Translations under genes and position numbers: made by a program
Source: Purshia tridentata
Lineage: Eukaryota > Streptophyta > Magnoliopsida > Rosales > Rosaceae
Assembly (NCBI GenBank): GCA_003254885.1
Contig: QANT01000175.1
Location: 1 to 64,000 of the forward strand
DNA: 64,000 nt
Direction: 5' to 3'
Shown: piece by piece, positions 34,240 to 47,222 of the stretch
Layout: every line of letters begins with the position of its first letter
Numbering within the stretch: the stretch's first letter is position 1
Notes under the pieces: model-generated
The model's input: the letters and a program-made list of their open reading frames with translations, nothing else
Database searches by the model: none
Told to the model about the DNA's origin: nothing

Positions 34240-36398
34240 CAATTAATAATAATTAGTTGCAAATAATAAGAACATATAGTTGCTGTCACGTCCATATTCT
34301 ACATTAGTTGACATCTAGCTAGACAATAGACATGGTCTTACACCTACTAGCAAGGTACTTCCCTGCCTCCATGAATTAATTAATTTATCATTTCCAATTT
34401 TCCAATTAATATTTGAGTTTGAATTTTCCTCCATACTATTATACTGCCCACTCGAACTAATTTTATATAGATTCTGCCACTTAAGAATAAGGAAATGTTT
34501 ATCTGGTAGTGGGCCTCATTTATTATAAATTTATATTGGGTTCAGATCATCCATTCAGGGGTAGCAGACTTATTGCAAAAGCATAAAAAATTGTTCGTCT
34601 TGTTTGGAGTTTTCAATTTGTTATTAGTTTTATTTTTTATTTTTTAGTTTTATCATTAAAACACTTGATCTATTTGGTCATGCTGTCTCATATTATGATA
34701 TTTCAATCTCAAGTAATTCCTATAGCGTGTGGTGGAGTGAGTTTATGCAATACAGCTTATATATAAGAATGCTGCCGCTAGCTACTTACTGGTGGTCACG
34801 ATGATGAATGAGTTTGGCCTCGATCATGCATGCAAGATTTGCCTCAATCATGAGTCAGTCATGTGGACTTGAGGTGATATTATTCTGAAAATATCTTCTA
34901 TTTTATCGGATAAAAAAGAAGTTGGAAATTTTAAACTAAATAACTTTGTTTTTTCTCTTGTGGATAAACGAAATTATCTGTTTTTGATGTTGTCTACTTG
35001 TTTGATTTTTATTCCCAATGACGCCTACAAAAGGAATCTTCTAAGAATCTAATTGTTGCAAGGCGTATATAAGCTTGGTAGGTGGGCCTAACTCATTCTC
35101 AAGGCAACTACATGATGTGGTTCTCAGAACCCAATTGGGATGGCTTACCAGGTCAATATAAAATATGAATGATTCCCATCCTAACTTGCACCATTTTTAA
35201 TAGGTTGAAATTTTCATATCTATATTTTTTATGTATAGATATACAGTTTTGGATAAGCAGCTAGAATGTGTAGCTGAACAGTTCAAACTTGAAGCGTCAA
35301 AATTTCATTTGGCCTTCATTGGCTGCTTCTCAAATTAAGAAATTAAGGTTGATGTGTGACAACCAACTACCATTTTCCATAACATAAAAGCAGAGGAGTA
35401 GGAATGAGGACACCTGGGTCCTCCTGCTTGTGCACAGCAAAAAAGGAAGCCCTGTGATCTCATATTCTCATTTCCACTTTAATCTCTGAAATAGTGAAAT
35501 GAACACAGAGGTAAAATGTGCCCATGTCACCCCCCAAATCCAGTAAATTAAGCAAAGGGCAAATCTATCTTGCCTTAAAGTTCCACATCTGTCTTTGCAC
35601 TAAATTTGGTTTGGTCAGGTCGTGGGGTTCTGGCTTGTCCTATCATTCACATGGGAAATCGCAGATAGTGTATTAAAATAGTGCAGGACATAAATACAAA
35701 AGATATATGTAGATGTAGTACAAAGGTTCAACAAAATTACACGGAGAATTAAATATATTTTTTATATGTAGTGGTTTGAGACAGTACTTGTCCATTTTAT
35801 TTTCCCTATATGGCTCTATATGTATATATATATATAGATATCTGTCTTTGAGCTTCAATAGCTAACCTGAAGTTTGGACATGGGGGGTATTCCTTTAATA
35901 ACTTGAACTTTTGGGTTTTGGGTTTTGGACATTGGATAATGGATATTCACTACTGCTTGTTACATATATATTGATATGAAGCAATAAAAGGTGTATGGGG
36001 CCAACATGTTTTATCCATGGAAATATCAAAAATCCCCTGCATGGTTCAAATGGGTGGGCTATAATATTGGATGGTGGGGTTGGGGCTAACCTACCTAGGG
36101 GGGAAGGTGGTGAATGGTGATATGTGCATATACTTCATAGCTTTATATTAAATGAGTGAAAAGAAAATAGAGAAAGCAACTTGGGGTTTTGTCATCTCTA
36201 GCTTATCCTTCTGCTTTTTCTTTCTCTTTCTCTCTCTTAATCAATTACAGTTCTGATCTTGATCCATTTCTCTACACTTATTGTTTCTGCAACTTCTTCC
36301 CAGGAAAAAGAAAAAAATCTGTCCAGCATTACTCAAGCCTTTCATCTCATAGTACAGGAAACAAGATAGAAGACCAAGGAAGAGTACAACAACTCCAC
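34240..36398. other. Long divergent intergenic, WRKY upstream region
   Basis: About 2.1 kb between divergent genes. AT-rich, with a short TA-rich microsatellite at about 35815-35840. No coding sequence, RNA gene or transposon seen. The last 250 bases are CT-rich and probably the WRKY leader. Confidence 0.5.
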
Positions 36399-37433
36399 AT
36401 GGATGGAAATGGAACCCAGCTTTCTCCGGTACCGGACTCAGAAGTTTCAAAGGAACTCAGGCCAGAGACTCAGGCATCCAAAAGAAGGTATGCAGCTGCG
36501 TAGTTATCTTTGATATGTATTAACGTTGATTGGGATGCAGTCATTTTTTCGAACTGCAGTTTGATCTTAAGGTTTTAAATTCACTTAAAACTTGTATACA
36601 ATAACTATATTTAACGTACTGTTACAGGAAGGTGGCTAATCAGAAGACTGTTGTGACGGTGAATATAGGAGAAAATGTGGGGAAAGTAAAGAATGAAGGG
36701 CCCCCTTCTGATCTTTGGTCATGGAGGAAATATGGCCAAAAACCTATAAAAGGATCTCCTTATCCAAGGTTTCTTTTTCTTTTAATTAACATCTTACTGA
36801 ATTTGAAGTCCCAAAAGGGAATTGGCAAGGTTTAGAGATTCACAAGAATTCTGTTTACTTAATGATGATATATATATATGCAGGGGGTACTATAGGTGCA
36901 GTACATCCAAGGGTTGTTCGGCCAAAAAACAAGTGGAGAGAAGCAAAACTGATGCTTCAGTGCTCATCATCACCTACACTTGTAGCCATAACCATCCAGA
37001 TCCTGATGTCTCTACCACTAACCTTGTCCAATCACCAAAAGAACCCCAAATGCAAGCCACTGAGGATCATGTCCCTTCAGAACCCAAGCAGGAACAGCAA
37101 GAGCAACATCAAGAACAAGAACAAGGGAAAGAAGACCATCCTAGAATGCCAAGTGATGAAGATGCAGGTGATCATGATCATTTCCACTACATTCAGTCCC
37201 CAATTAGATCTTCCCAAGACATTATGATTGACCAAGAAGAAGACCATGACACTCTTGGGTTTCTCTTGGATGAAGAGCCCCTCTCTTATTCTCAGCTCAT
37301 GAGCTTCTCAACGCCCAAATCAGAAGAAAATGATTTCTTTGATGAGCTTGAAGAATTGCCCACATCTTCATCTTTCCCAAGTTTCATGAGGAGCAATGTT
37401 TCCCTTGAAAGGATTCCTTCTGTTCCTTCTTGA
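36399..37433 (+). CDS. WRKY transcription factor, group IIe (WRKY65-like)
   Basis: Three exons, 36399-36487, 36628-36768, 36884-37433; 259 residues. The single WRKY domain reads [21 protein letters not shown] then [20 protein letters not shown] and [10 protein letters not shown], with a C-X5-C...H-X-H zinc finger. The PIKGSPYPR signature and the intron splitting the Arg codon of PYPR are typical of group II; the [18 protein letters not shown] lead-in resembles WRKY65/69 relatives. It binds W-box DNA in the nucleus. The C-terminal half is acidic and Gln/Glu-rich with EQ repeats, plausibly an activation region. The start is the first ATG of the open frame; upstream the frame has only a TTG. Target genes cannot be read from the sequence. 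Confidence 0.94.
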
Positions 37434-38620
37434 TTCAAGTGTTTAAAATTTTGGTGTTTGCAGCCTAAGAACAATGTACCTAGCTAAATTGTTAATATAT
37501 GTCATGTTCATGCCCACTACCGGCGGTGGTTCCTAGTCGGCATCTTTTAGAATATTTCTATTTTGGGTTCACAAAATGAGAAAGTCGCATCACTTTGTCA
37601 AGACTCATGGGCAAAAGTTAATGGGGGTGGGGTGGATGTCATCCTTAAATCACTGCTTCAACACTAACACACACAGAGAGACGGAGGTTATTATAAGTAA
37701 ATTATAAAGATGGCACGAGGTCCACGAGTGCTGAAACATCTTTGTTGAGATGAGGTGTTTGAGTGTTCTCTTTTTCTTGAGTGGTTTGGTTTGGTGGAAG
37801 AGACGTCCTGCTTTTGGTTGTGTGATCGACAGATGAAGCTACTTCTTTTTAAATGTTAATGGGTGGGTGGTTGATTTGGTGGGGGGAGTTGTTTGTTTCT
37901 TTGTCATTTTGTTTCATTTTTTATAAAATAGGATCAGGTTCCGGAATCTAGTAACTACAATGTCTATGTCACATTTGCTTTTTGGTGTTTTCCGTTACAG
38001 ATTCCCTGTACAAAAGGCCAAACATGAAACTAACAACTCTCCGTTTGTGTGAACGGAAGAATCTCCATACCGTATAGTATAGGACTCAAAATCACACAGT
38101 CGTGTCCAATTATCTAAGGCACGTGCCGTGCACGTCACATAGATTTGAAGATGCCAAGCATCAAGTGGTTGGAACCTGTAAAAGTTGAACTGAAGTTTAA
38201 TCACAGCTTTAGTATCATTTTCATTAGCACCCAAATTTATAACATAATTAGCCACACAAAGAAAAAAGGTCAATCACCAGAGTTATTAAAGTAGCTTTAT
38301 CAAAAAAAAGAAAAAAAGTGCCTTTGTCCAAATCGAATGTGAGAAAGACATATTGAATTTGATTCACAAAGAACAATACGAAGAACCAGCATGCCAATCA
38401 CCACAGTAGTTGTCATCACTAATACTATCATAACCGAGGAGAAATGATAAACAGAATTTTCTATTTTTTCAAAATTCAATCATTATTTGTTCCGAGGGAA
38501 TCAACGGCAAAACTAATATCAACATCATTCAGCATTTAAAAGGAACTCCGTAAATATCATTCTCCTTCTCGTACAACTCTACAACATTGCCATGTCATTA
38601 CTTGCAGCACCCGGAGAAGC
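37434..38620. other. Convergent spacer, WRKY to CLPP5
   Basis: 3' flanks of two convergent genes. No gene or repeat of note; the frame at 37995-38273 has no domain. Confidence 0.5.
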
Positions 38621-41590
38621 TCAGGCAGCAGATTCAGCTTTACTGTCCGCAACAGTTTGCTCAGCAGATTCATCTTCACTCTCTGTCGAGGGTGGCAAAG
38701 GTTGGAGAGCTTTGAGAGGATTCATTATCACTCCATCTATGAGCCCATACTCTTTGGCTTCCTTCGCACTCATGAAGAAATCACGATCCGTGTCTTGGTT
38801 GATTTTTGCAAGACTTTGACCAGTGTGGTAGGAAAGATAACCGTTTAAGTTTGCCTTATGATGCAGCATTTCATTTGCCTGCACAGCATGCCAAATATTT
38901 AGAGATTTTTTTTCCTTGGATTAGTAAAAACTATTTAGAGATGTGTTCTAGGAAATAAAATGAAAATTTGTACAATAATTAAATCCGTCTAGTCCAATCC
39001 AAGCATATTAAACACAATTATGGTGGGTTAAAAAATTTCGAGCATCAAGAGTTTTTAGATATAATATTCAAAACCTCGACTACCAAAATAGACAGGTATA
39101 ATAACCAGCCATAAAAGTTTTAGCAAGATGTGATTGTCAAAGTTACATGAAGTCCAAGTGTCCAACTCTATATAGAGATACTTCTTTATGGCTTTTGGCC
39201 GACATGGATAGAGGGTTCAATAATGGAAACAAATAACATACCTGAATATCTATGTCAGTTTGCCCACCTTGAGCTCCACCAAGAGGCTGATGGATCATTA
39301 TCCTCGAATTTGGCAAGCTGTACCTTTTTCCTTCAGTGAAGTAATGCAAACATATTTAGTAAACTTAAGGATACATAAACCATAAACTATACAAGTCACA
39401 GGTCCACAGGATTTGCTTACCTTTGGTACCAGCACTAAGCAGGAAAGCCCCCATACTGTTTATGGAAAAGCAAATATATATCAATTAATGGTGAGTGGTG
39501 ATAAACATTGTTTTGGATGCCAACATTAACAAAAAGTAAGAATTATTGCCATCAACAAGCACCTCTTTCAGATTCTAAATACATAGCCATTCAGTAAAAC
39601 AATATTAATAAATTACAAAAGTATTAGGCAAATGAAATCTTTCACAAAATAAGTAACACTTCAAGCTTAAATTTGCCTCAGTCCCACAAGAATAATGAAA
39701 AACCCCCTTAAAATTTTATGAAAAAGGGAGAAAAACACAATGAAGAATAATAATTTCAGCTGTCCCACACACAAAGATAAGAAGAAGAGGGAAAGAAAAC
39801 AAAAGTTTAAGGAAATCAAGTCAAAAGTATCTAGGAGGCAGGAAAAGAAATATGCTTCGAATAAATTTCCATTACCAACACTGGTACCTTATATCTATGT
39901 AAGTTAACTCCAAACACATACAGACACCACTTGGAAGACCCGTTAATAGTAACAGGGGAAGAGAAGGCATGTACCTAGCTGCTAGTCCAACACATACAGT
40001 GGAGACATCAGGTCGGATATGTCTCATAGTGTCAAAGATAGCCATACCTAAGCAGATAAAAAGCAAGTCGGTCAAGTAATCAGCAAGAACTGCCCTATGA
40101 ACAAAAATTGTTAAAATAGCAAAACAATTTCCTAGGATAGATTATACCAGCAGTAACAGATCCTCCTGGTGAATTTACATACATGACAATATCCTGTTAA
40201 GAAACCAGAAGACACACAAACTGATCAAGTAATTGCACAATGGTCTTTACCTTACCAAAAATCATTGCAAGATGCATGTATGTGAGAGAGAGTGAGAGAG
40301 AGAGAGAGAGAGAGAGACAGAGACAGAGAGAGACAGAGACAGAGACTGGAAACCAGGAACAAGAATAAAATAGTATAAAAACAACCCCTAACAGACCTTC
40401 TTAGGATCAACAGCATCAAGGTAAAGAAGTTGAGCAACAATTATATTTGCCATGTCATCATCAACAGCTCCCCCACAACGTATTATCCTCTGAGAGTCAA
40501 AATAACAACAAAACCATGAGTTAAAAGAGAGTAACTATAAGTGCGAAACTCACCTAAGCTACCACCTTACATGCTGGAAAAGCTGACTAATAACACTTTG
40601 AAAGCGTTCTTGCACCATTGGGGGTGGCCCCTGCCCCTGTGCATATGCAGGAAAATATGGCGAAGATGGAGCTTCCAAATCATCCCTAAAACATCATATT
40701 CAAACTGACATAAGTAAAATAAATGAACTTGAACTTATCCAAGATAAAACTAATCATGCAGGCATGAATCAAATCTAAAACCACCTTATGGACCAAATTC
40801 CAGGACGAGAACTCTTATCTGGTGCCCAAAATTCACCAGAGTAGACAGCTTTCACCGAAGAATTCGGAAGCTTTTTACCATTCCCAGCTAACTTTTTCAA
40901 TTTCCTGCAAAACATAAAAGAACTTTATGTTCTATCTGACACCAATAAAATGGAAAGAAAGCTATAAGTTTTCCTTTATCTTGTGGTAACCTTAGCTAAA
41001 ACTTTCATGAATAAAGTAGAGATACTCTAATCATGACCTCTTGGGTAAGGAGAAAAGTTTCTAAAATTTTTAATCCCAGATGTTTGCAAACTCTAACTTA
41101 AGCATGACCTACTAATTGAGCTTAAGCTGAAGAAGTTCCCCCAACTTTTAGATAGACATTACAACAGTGAAGACTAAACATACAAATAGAACTCATAGTA
41201 TCACTTTCATTATCCCCAATAGAACTCATAGTATCACTTTCATTATCCCCGTCAGTTTTGTCAGCAAGTAATTGGAATTTTGAGTTTGCAGTTGTGTTTT
41301 CGGATTGTGAAGTATGAAATATCTTATCTTGGCCAATCAAAAGAGCTGTATTAAGATTAGAAATGTGAGATTCACTAAATAATGAAGATAAAAAATTCAA
41401 AATTAGAAATGAATTCAGATTGTAGGAAACCAAATATAGAGATTGAAGTTGTCAGAAAGTACCTGGATGGAAAGCGTTGAAAGGAGATGGAGAGGGTTTG
41501 TGGTTGCAAAGAAGAGCTAGGGTTCGGGGCGAAGAGGAGGGAGTTGAATCTGAGAGACGAGGCCGATGTTGAAACGCACGTCTGCGCCAT
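38621..41590 (-). CDS. CLPP5: Chloroplast Clp protease proteolytic subunit 5
   Basis: Nine exons on the minus strand: 41463-41590, 40785-40904, 40571-40685, 40397-40489, 40148-40193, 39975-40047, 39421-39455, 39242-39330, 38621-38878; 318 residues. ClpP5 is a catalytic subunit of the stromal ClpPR core, working with ClpC chaperones in plastid protein turnover. The transit peptide [15 protein letters not shown] closely resembles Arabidopsis ClpP5, and the body ([55 protein letters not shown]) settles ClpP5 rather than ClpP6. Active-site residues are present: Ser192 in AASMGAF, His217 in IMIHQPLGG, Asp within DTDRD (262-266). The Ser192 codon is split by an intron. The C-terminal tail of about 25 acidic residues after NPLKALQPL is longer than in Arabidopsis. 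Confidence 0.96.
40282..40348. repeat. GA-rich microsatellite in a CLPP5 intron
   Basis: An imperfect (GA)n run with interspersed CAGAGA in the intron between exons 4 and 5. Probably length-variable; no function is implied. Confidence 0.9.
41185..41250. repeat. 33-bp perfect tandem duplication in CLPP5 intron 1
   Basis: Copies at 41185-41217 and 41218-41250 are identical (AATAGAACTCATAGTATCAC...). Since 33 is a multiple of three, an open frame on the minus strand runs through as a doubled [11 protein letters not shown] peptide. The frame is intronic and not conserved in ClpP5, so it is read as chance. Confidence 0.85.
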
Positions 41591-42395
41591 TCTTGTTTGG
41601 TTTACGTATTGAAATTCGTTGGCGCCTTATCTGCGAAATAAAGCTCACGGCTCACGGCGGCAGTGTGCAGAGTGGAGTTTTGGAGCAAGCAACACCTTAC
41701 CACCTAAATTTCCAGTCTAATATCTTCTACCGCAAATCACATTTCCATTTCCCTCAATCTGGATTGGGCCATGCTGTCCAGTAAAGCCTAAAGCCCATGG
41801 CCCAGTAAAAGGTAGCCCAATAGTGTTTCATGGCTTGTTTACTTTTTAGGTTTACAGATATTGTTGCACCAATCGTCATGGCCACTCTGTAATTGTATTA
41901 TTATCTTGTTTACTTGATTATTTTGTTAACTGATATTTAATTGTTCATGAACTGATTATATTACATTAGTTTTAGGTTAAGAGTTTTAAACTAGGTCCAG
42001 TTCTTTTTTTTCTTTTTCTCTTTTGAAATGTGAAAAGGGCTGGTTATTAAAACAAAAGAAATTACAACAATAAAACAACAATTAATGATAGCAGTTTGTT
42101 ACAAGTGTAAATGTGGAGAAAACAAAAATCATAAAAGAGAAGTTGGGTCAAGAATAAGATTAAAAACCATTGGATTCAAATAAACCCACCCTTAAAAAAA
42201 AAACAAAAACAATATTAATTAATTAAATGATATTGAGATTTGAATTAGGTGATATTTGATTTGATTTGATTTATTGAGAAACTCTATCATGAGAAGAATA
42301 TAATAGAAGAGAAAAATAAGTATTTTTACAAGTGACGCATATTTAACTTATTCTGATTTTTTTCTTTTCAAAAGTTTGCAGGGAAGATGGCCCTC
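41591..42395. other. CLPP5 promoter and 3' flank of the INO80-type gene
   Basis: The right part is AT-rich and no gene is seen. The CLPP5 start is preceded by about 200 bases of higher GC content. Confidence 0.5.
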
Positions 42396-44881
42396 TTAGC
42401 AGGTAGTTTCTGTTGGCGTCTTTTTCTGGATTGCCTTGTAGCACTGAAGACTGCAAAGAGGAAGCTTTGACTTAGAATCCCTATACTTGTATGTGTTGGT
42501 ACATGACGGACCCGCACAATTCTCACGCCGAGGAGGATAACTGAATTTCCATAGCACAAGATGTTAAGACCAACCATCAGAAAAGATCTTGGGTACAATG
42601 TTCAAAAAAATGAATTACCTGCAGGGTTTATAGTCGAATAAACTGGGGAGACCCATATCATTGGAGAATGTCACTACAGTCCCCTCTGGACCCGTCACAT
42701 ATCTGATGGTGTTTGATGGAAGCATCAAAGCGTTAGCAGCCCTCTCCTGCATCATAAAGTACAATGAGTGAAAAGATTGAACTGCTAGAGCACTTTACAG
42801 AGAGTCAAAAGTACAGAGGCGAGTGAGGGAGGCAGATCAACTTATAGTTTTCAATACCTGTGCCAATTCTTCTTGGCGTTTCTTTATTTTGTCTTCCCGC
42901 TTCTTCCTGCTGGAATCTTGACCAAGTATTTTTCTAATAGCCTCAGCCTACATAATTCAACCAAAAAAGCTGGTTGCCACTTCTAGAGCCCTGAAGTAAT
43001 TGAAAAACAATGATGAACAATAAAAAGCAAGATAGAACATACCTCAGATTCCCTAGCAGCCTTCTCAACTTGCATTCTTCGTCTCTGAGCAGCCTCAGCT
43101 TTCTTTAGTTGCTGCTCCACATCTGTAAGTTTCTCCTTTTGCTCTGTGGTCAACCACAACAATCATAAACTAACTAAAGTAACATAAGAATTTGCAGTGT
43201 ACGAAATTACGGCAGAAAAGCTCACTTCTAGGTGGTGCAGGTGGTAATCCATTTGGAAACTCAACTAAGCTTGCACCCGGGGATGATGAAGCATCTTTAC
43301 TTGACTGAAGGGCCCGTTGACGTGTTGTGAGAGTCATTTCCCTCTTACCATCCATCAAAGAATCCACAGCTTCCTTCTTTTGTTTCTTTTTACCTTCAAG
43401 CTCACCATCAGACAATGAATCTTCTTCTTCCTCATAATCAGTGTCTCCAGATACTCTATCTGTTCTCGACTTCCTCTTAAGGTCTTTGCCCAACCTTGAT
43501 GCACCGGCATTATCATTATTAGAAACTGCAGAAAGTTTTTTGTGTTTCTTGCTTGTCTCTTCATCATCTTCTCTATACCCTGCGGTAACCTTCGATGTTT
43601 TGAGTTTCTCCAGATACCGAATCTCATCATCCTCATCATCATCTCCAAATTCTCCATCAAGAACACGCCTCTTAGGTACTCTCTTGCTCTTACGAACTGG
43701 TTCGGACTTCTCACCTTCCTTTCCAGAGGTGTTTTTTCCAGATATCCTGCCCATCGAAGAGCGGTCCCTCCCAAGACTAAAACCACTTCTTGAGAAATCC
43801 TTCCATGGAATTCCTTTCAAGCCACTCTTCTTATCTGAAGGAGAATGATTATCATCTGAATTTGCCTGCCACATAAATATTTGTTTAATGAAAATATCAC
43901 AACAGAGTAACAATAATAAATGCAATTATTATGTTCATAGGCAGACATTAATGCAAAGGATTATTTACCATACTTTTAAGATTCTAAACTTCCATTCATC
44001 CAAATAAAAAGACCCAGGTGGTGACAATTAGATCTTCCAACGTGGGTTAAACCAACAACAGAAAAGAAAATCAACCAAATCTGACATTGCATAGTTATAA
44101 ATATCTCAAATAAGATGAGAAGAGAGCAAAAAAAATTTTAAAATCCTCTCGGTATAATGTGGAGCGATAGTGATTCCCTGACCTAAGCTAGTGAAGAGCA
44201 ATAATTTATTACCAGATTATTTTGCTTCTGCCGTGGTCTAGAGACATCTGACAATCGAGAAGTCTTTGTAGAAGACCCACCCTCTGTCGTACCATTGAAA
44301 GCAGAGTTGGCCTGAATTGTACGTGTGACACCACCAACCTTGAGTTTAACCTTTTTAACCTTGTTCTCATTTCCAAACCCATCTAATCCTGACAGCCTAG
44401 TACTTGGACTTTCATCACTCCTTCCATTAAATCCATCTGCATTTCTTGACTCTGATATAGAACCTTCATTTACTATGCTTGTGCTTTTCCAATTAGCAGG
44501 GGCAAGCACACCTTCGCAAGATCGTTTGTTATTGATCCCATTTCGTCCTAGCTCATTATTGTAATACAAATCAAACCCTCCATCTTTTCCGTCGTTATTG
44601 TGAGGTTTTTCACTGGTACCTCCAGCAGGAAAATCCCTGGCCACACAGTCATTAAGATTCAATTCTTTTCTCTTAGAATTGGCATCACAACCTGCATTCT
44701 CATCACTAGAGACCTTGCTCAGGTCGTCTGACGGTGTAGTTGATGACAAAGATGACTGATCATGGAGTTCAGAGTATGGCTGTGAATCAGGCCGAGGTCG
44801 ACGAAAAGTTTGACTTCTCTTCTTTCTTACAGCATTGCTGATACTGTCAAATCTGTGACTATTGTTGCTAAACTCTTCCAT
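42396..44881 (-). CDS. PAPA-1/zf-HIT protein, INO80 complex subunit (IES2/INO80B-like)
   Basis: Six coding exons on the minus strand: 44213-44881, 43226-43865, 43043-43143, 42858-42947, 42619-42746, 42396-42540; 590 residues, plus a 5' UTR exon. The PAPA-1-like region (KKAEAAQRRRMQVEKAARESEAEA, then GQDSSRKKREDKI) and a C-terminal HIT-type zinc finger (ENCAGPSC...LPLCSLQCYKAI) identify the IES2/INO80B family, a subunit of the INO80 nucleosome-remodelling complex. The N-terminal half is disordered with lysine- and acid-rich nuclear tracts (KSKRVPKRRVLDGEFGDDDEDDE). The start MEEFSNNSHRF at 44881 fits remembered relatives; the longer open frame upstream begins only with GTG after an acceptor at 44920. 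Confidence 0.9.
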
Positions 44882-46110
44882 GAGGGAAATTTTGTTACAG
44901 CCCAGTTCTTGTGATGCCACTACTTATCAAAACATAAAATGAGAAAAAAAAAAATACACCAACGAAGTACTCCAGCAATGCCAAAAATCCTATTAAAAAA
45001 AGGGAAACATAAATAACTATATGGGTAATTACAAATAAGCAAATGATATGCTGTTATTTTCAGTATCATTGAAGTGACGGAGCATAGGAGAAGTATTAAG
45101 CATTCATAACATGAGATCCACAAGAACAAGCAGAAAAAATCTAACTATGAAGAACCCAATTTGAAATGGGAGAGAAACAAAAGAACAAGGACTAGGGTTT
45201 TTGGGGTGGGAGGAGGAGGTTTAACAAAACCTGTTGGCAATAACACGAATTGGTATTGATTGATCAATGTATATGGTGATTAAGTAAAAACACAAAATCC
45301 CATAAGCAGTACCTTAATAGCTAACAGATAACAGACACAAACTACAACAATCAGATAGATTCCAAATAAAATAGAACGGGAATTACAAAACCTACAACCC
45401 CAAGAAAGAAACCAAAATGGAATATAGCTAGAACACAATTAATTCATATATGATAATTGCGCACCCAGGAAAAAATTAAATCAGAAACTTCCATTGAGGG
45501 ATGAGAACAAAAACCCCAAAGCAACTAACTTTTCACCAAAAAGTATCAGATTTAGAAGCAACCGAAAAAAGTTAAGATAATATCAAAGCAACCCCAAAAT
45601 TACATACATCAAAACCCAATACAAGGCACGAATATAGAATGTAATCCAAGGGATCAAACACAAGTACACACACGCACAATGACACTCACCAGTTATCAGA
45701 AACAAAGAGAAATTCAGAAACAAAGCATACCCAAATAAGCAAATATCATAAGATCAACGAAATCTCAAGCAAAAGACCGATCCATTACCTGATGAATCGA
45801 AGAGAATTCAGGCACCAGAAGTCGCCGTTCTGAAAGGAAACGATAACCTTACGAGAGAAAAAAGGAAGCAACCCCGGAGAGGCAAAGCACAGAGAATAGA
45901 AAGAGACGCAGACACAGAGAAGAACAGAGAAATAGAATTGGGTTGGTGAGCAAAAAGAATATGGCGGTGTCTGGTTTGGATAGAGACAGGTAAAATTAGG
46001 GTTAGGAATAGAGATAGAGACAGAGTCGGAGTTGAAGTTTTTAGGGTAATGTGAGAGAGAGAAAGGAGGTGGTGGTGGTAAAGGAGAGGTGGAGGGGATA
46101 ATAATCTTCG
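44882..46110 (-). other. 5' UTR of the INO80-type gene with a leader intron
   Basis: An acceptor (AAGTAG|TGGC) at 44920 and a donor (CATCAG|GTAATGG) at 45788 define an 869-base intron in the leader. The upstream exon runs from 45789 towards about 46100. A 121-codon frame there has low-complexity Pro/Ser/Phe composition and is not called as coding. Confidence 0.65.
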
Positions 46111-47084
46111 TGTTCACCATTTTGCTAATTCCACACCAAAGACGACCCAAAGCCCAAGTTCCCCGAGAGACCCCAAAGCCAAGCCCCTGTGGTTTTTATT
46201 TTGTTTAGATTGGTCTTTGTTGTTTCTTTGTTGATCGGTCACCCAACTCGTTCAACCCACTCAGACTCAGTAACAACAACTCAATCCTCTCTCTCTCCAT
46301 CTATCTCTCTCTTTCTTTAGCTTTCCTTTTATTTCCCTCCTCTTCTACACACACGAGGTTACACTGCAAGTGTAGGCGCAGGTTACAATACTGCGCACCA
46401 TAGGCTTATGCTAGTCACAACATCTGTTTTATTTTATTCCACGTGGACTGCCGCGTGTCAGGACTTTAGTAGTGGGTCAATTATTCAAATTTGTGTTTTC
46501 GTTTTCGCTTATTACAGATCAATTATTTGCCGCATGGATTATCTTTTTCAAGCCATCAATTACCATTTGCTATTTTCTTCCTTCCTTTTTTATCATATAG
46601 CTGCTATCAAATGAATGGATGTTAAATTTAATCATTATCTACATTTTTTATTCATTTAATAGCAAAAATATTATCAAAATAATTTTTTAGTTAATTTTTA
46701 TAGGCTTTAAAGGGTGATATAAAAATCAAATAAAAAGGAGCTAAAAATATATGTCCAAACCCTCAACTCAACTACGTTTTATTTGGTTTATGCATAGATA
46801 CTAATAATTAGCCAAACGCAAAAAAAAATAAAAAATTGGTGGATATAGTTGTAAAGATAAACAAAGGACAAGCCCATTACCTAGGTCTCAAAAAGTACAA
46901 CCTTTAAGGCCCTTCACCTATGTAATGGATCCAATTATCCATGTTATTAACTGGGCTGTCAGTCAAGGGCCTCAAGGCCCATCGAAGCTTCACTCGAAGA
47001 AGAAGTATAACGGATTTGTCAAAACTTGAAACACAGGTAAATACATTGCCCAAAAAAAAAAACACAGGTATTTGATATTTCCAA

Positions 47085-47222
47085 TCCGTTTGGCACTGCT
47101 TCTATAAAAAGCGTTTTTGCTCAGTAATATTTTTTTTGAAAATGCTTTTGTTAAAAGCATATAAAAGAATTTACAAACAGTTCAAGTATTTCCTATAAAA
47201 GCACTTGGAAGTGCTCTTAAAT
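47085..47222. repeat. Possible MITE-like remnant
   Basis: Contains CCGTTTGGCACTGCTTCTAT, AAAAGCGTTTTTGCTCAGTAAT and AAAAGCACTTGGAAGTGCT, word types that recur in small non-autonomous DNA elements of Rosaceae as I remember them. Terminal inverted repeats and a target duplication are not evident, so the call is weak. Confidence 0.3.

Noticed and set aside
41122-41433. 103-codon minus-strand frame with a doubled [11 protein letters not shown] peptide
   Set aside because: It lies in intron 1 of CLPP5, canonical splice sites flank it, and ClpP5 proteins have no such segment.
45785-46150. 121-codon frame upstream of the INO80-type gene
   Set aside because: Low-complexity Pro/Ser/Phe composition, ends at a splice donor and does not join in frame to the conserved MEEF start; read as 5' UTR.
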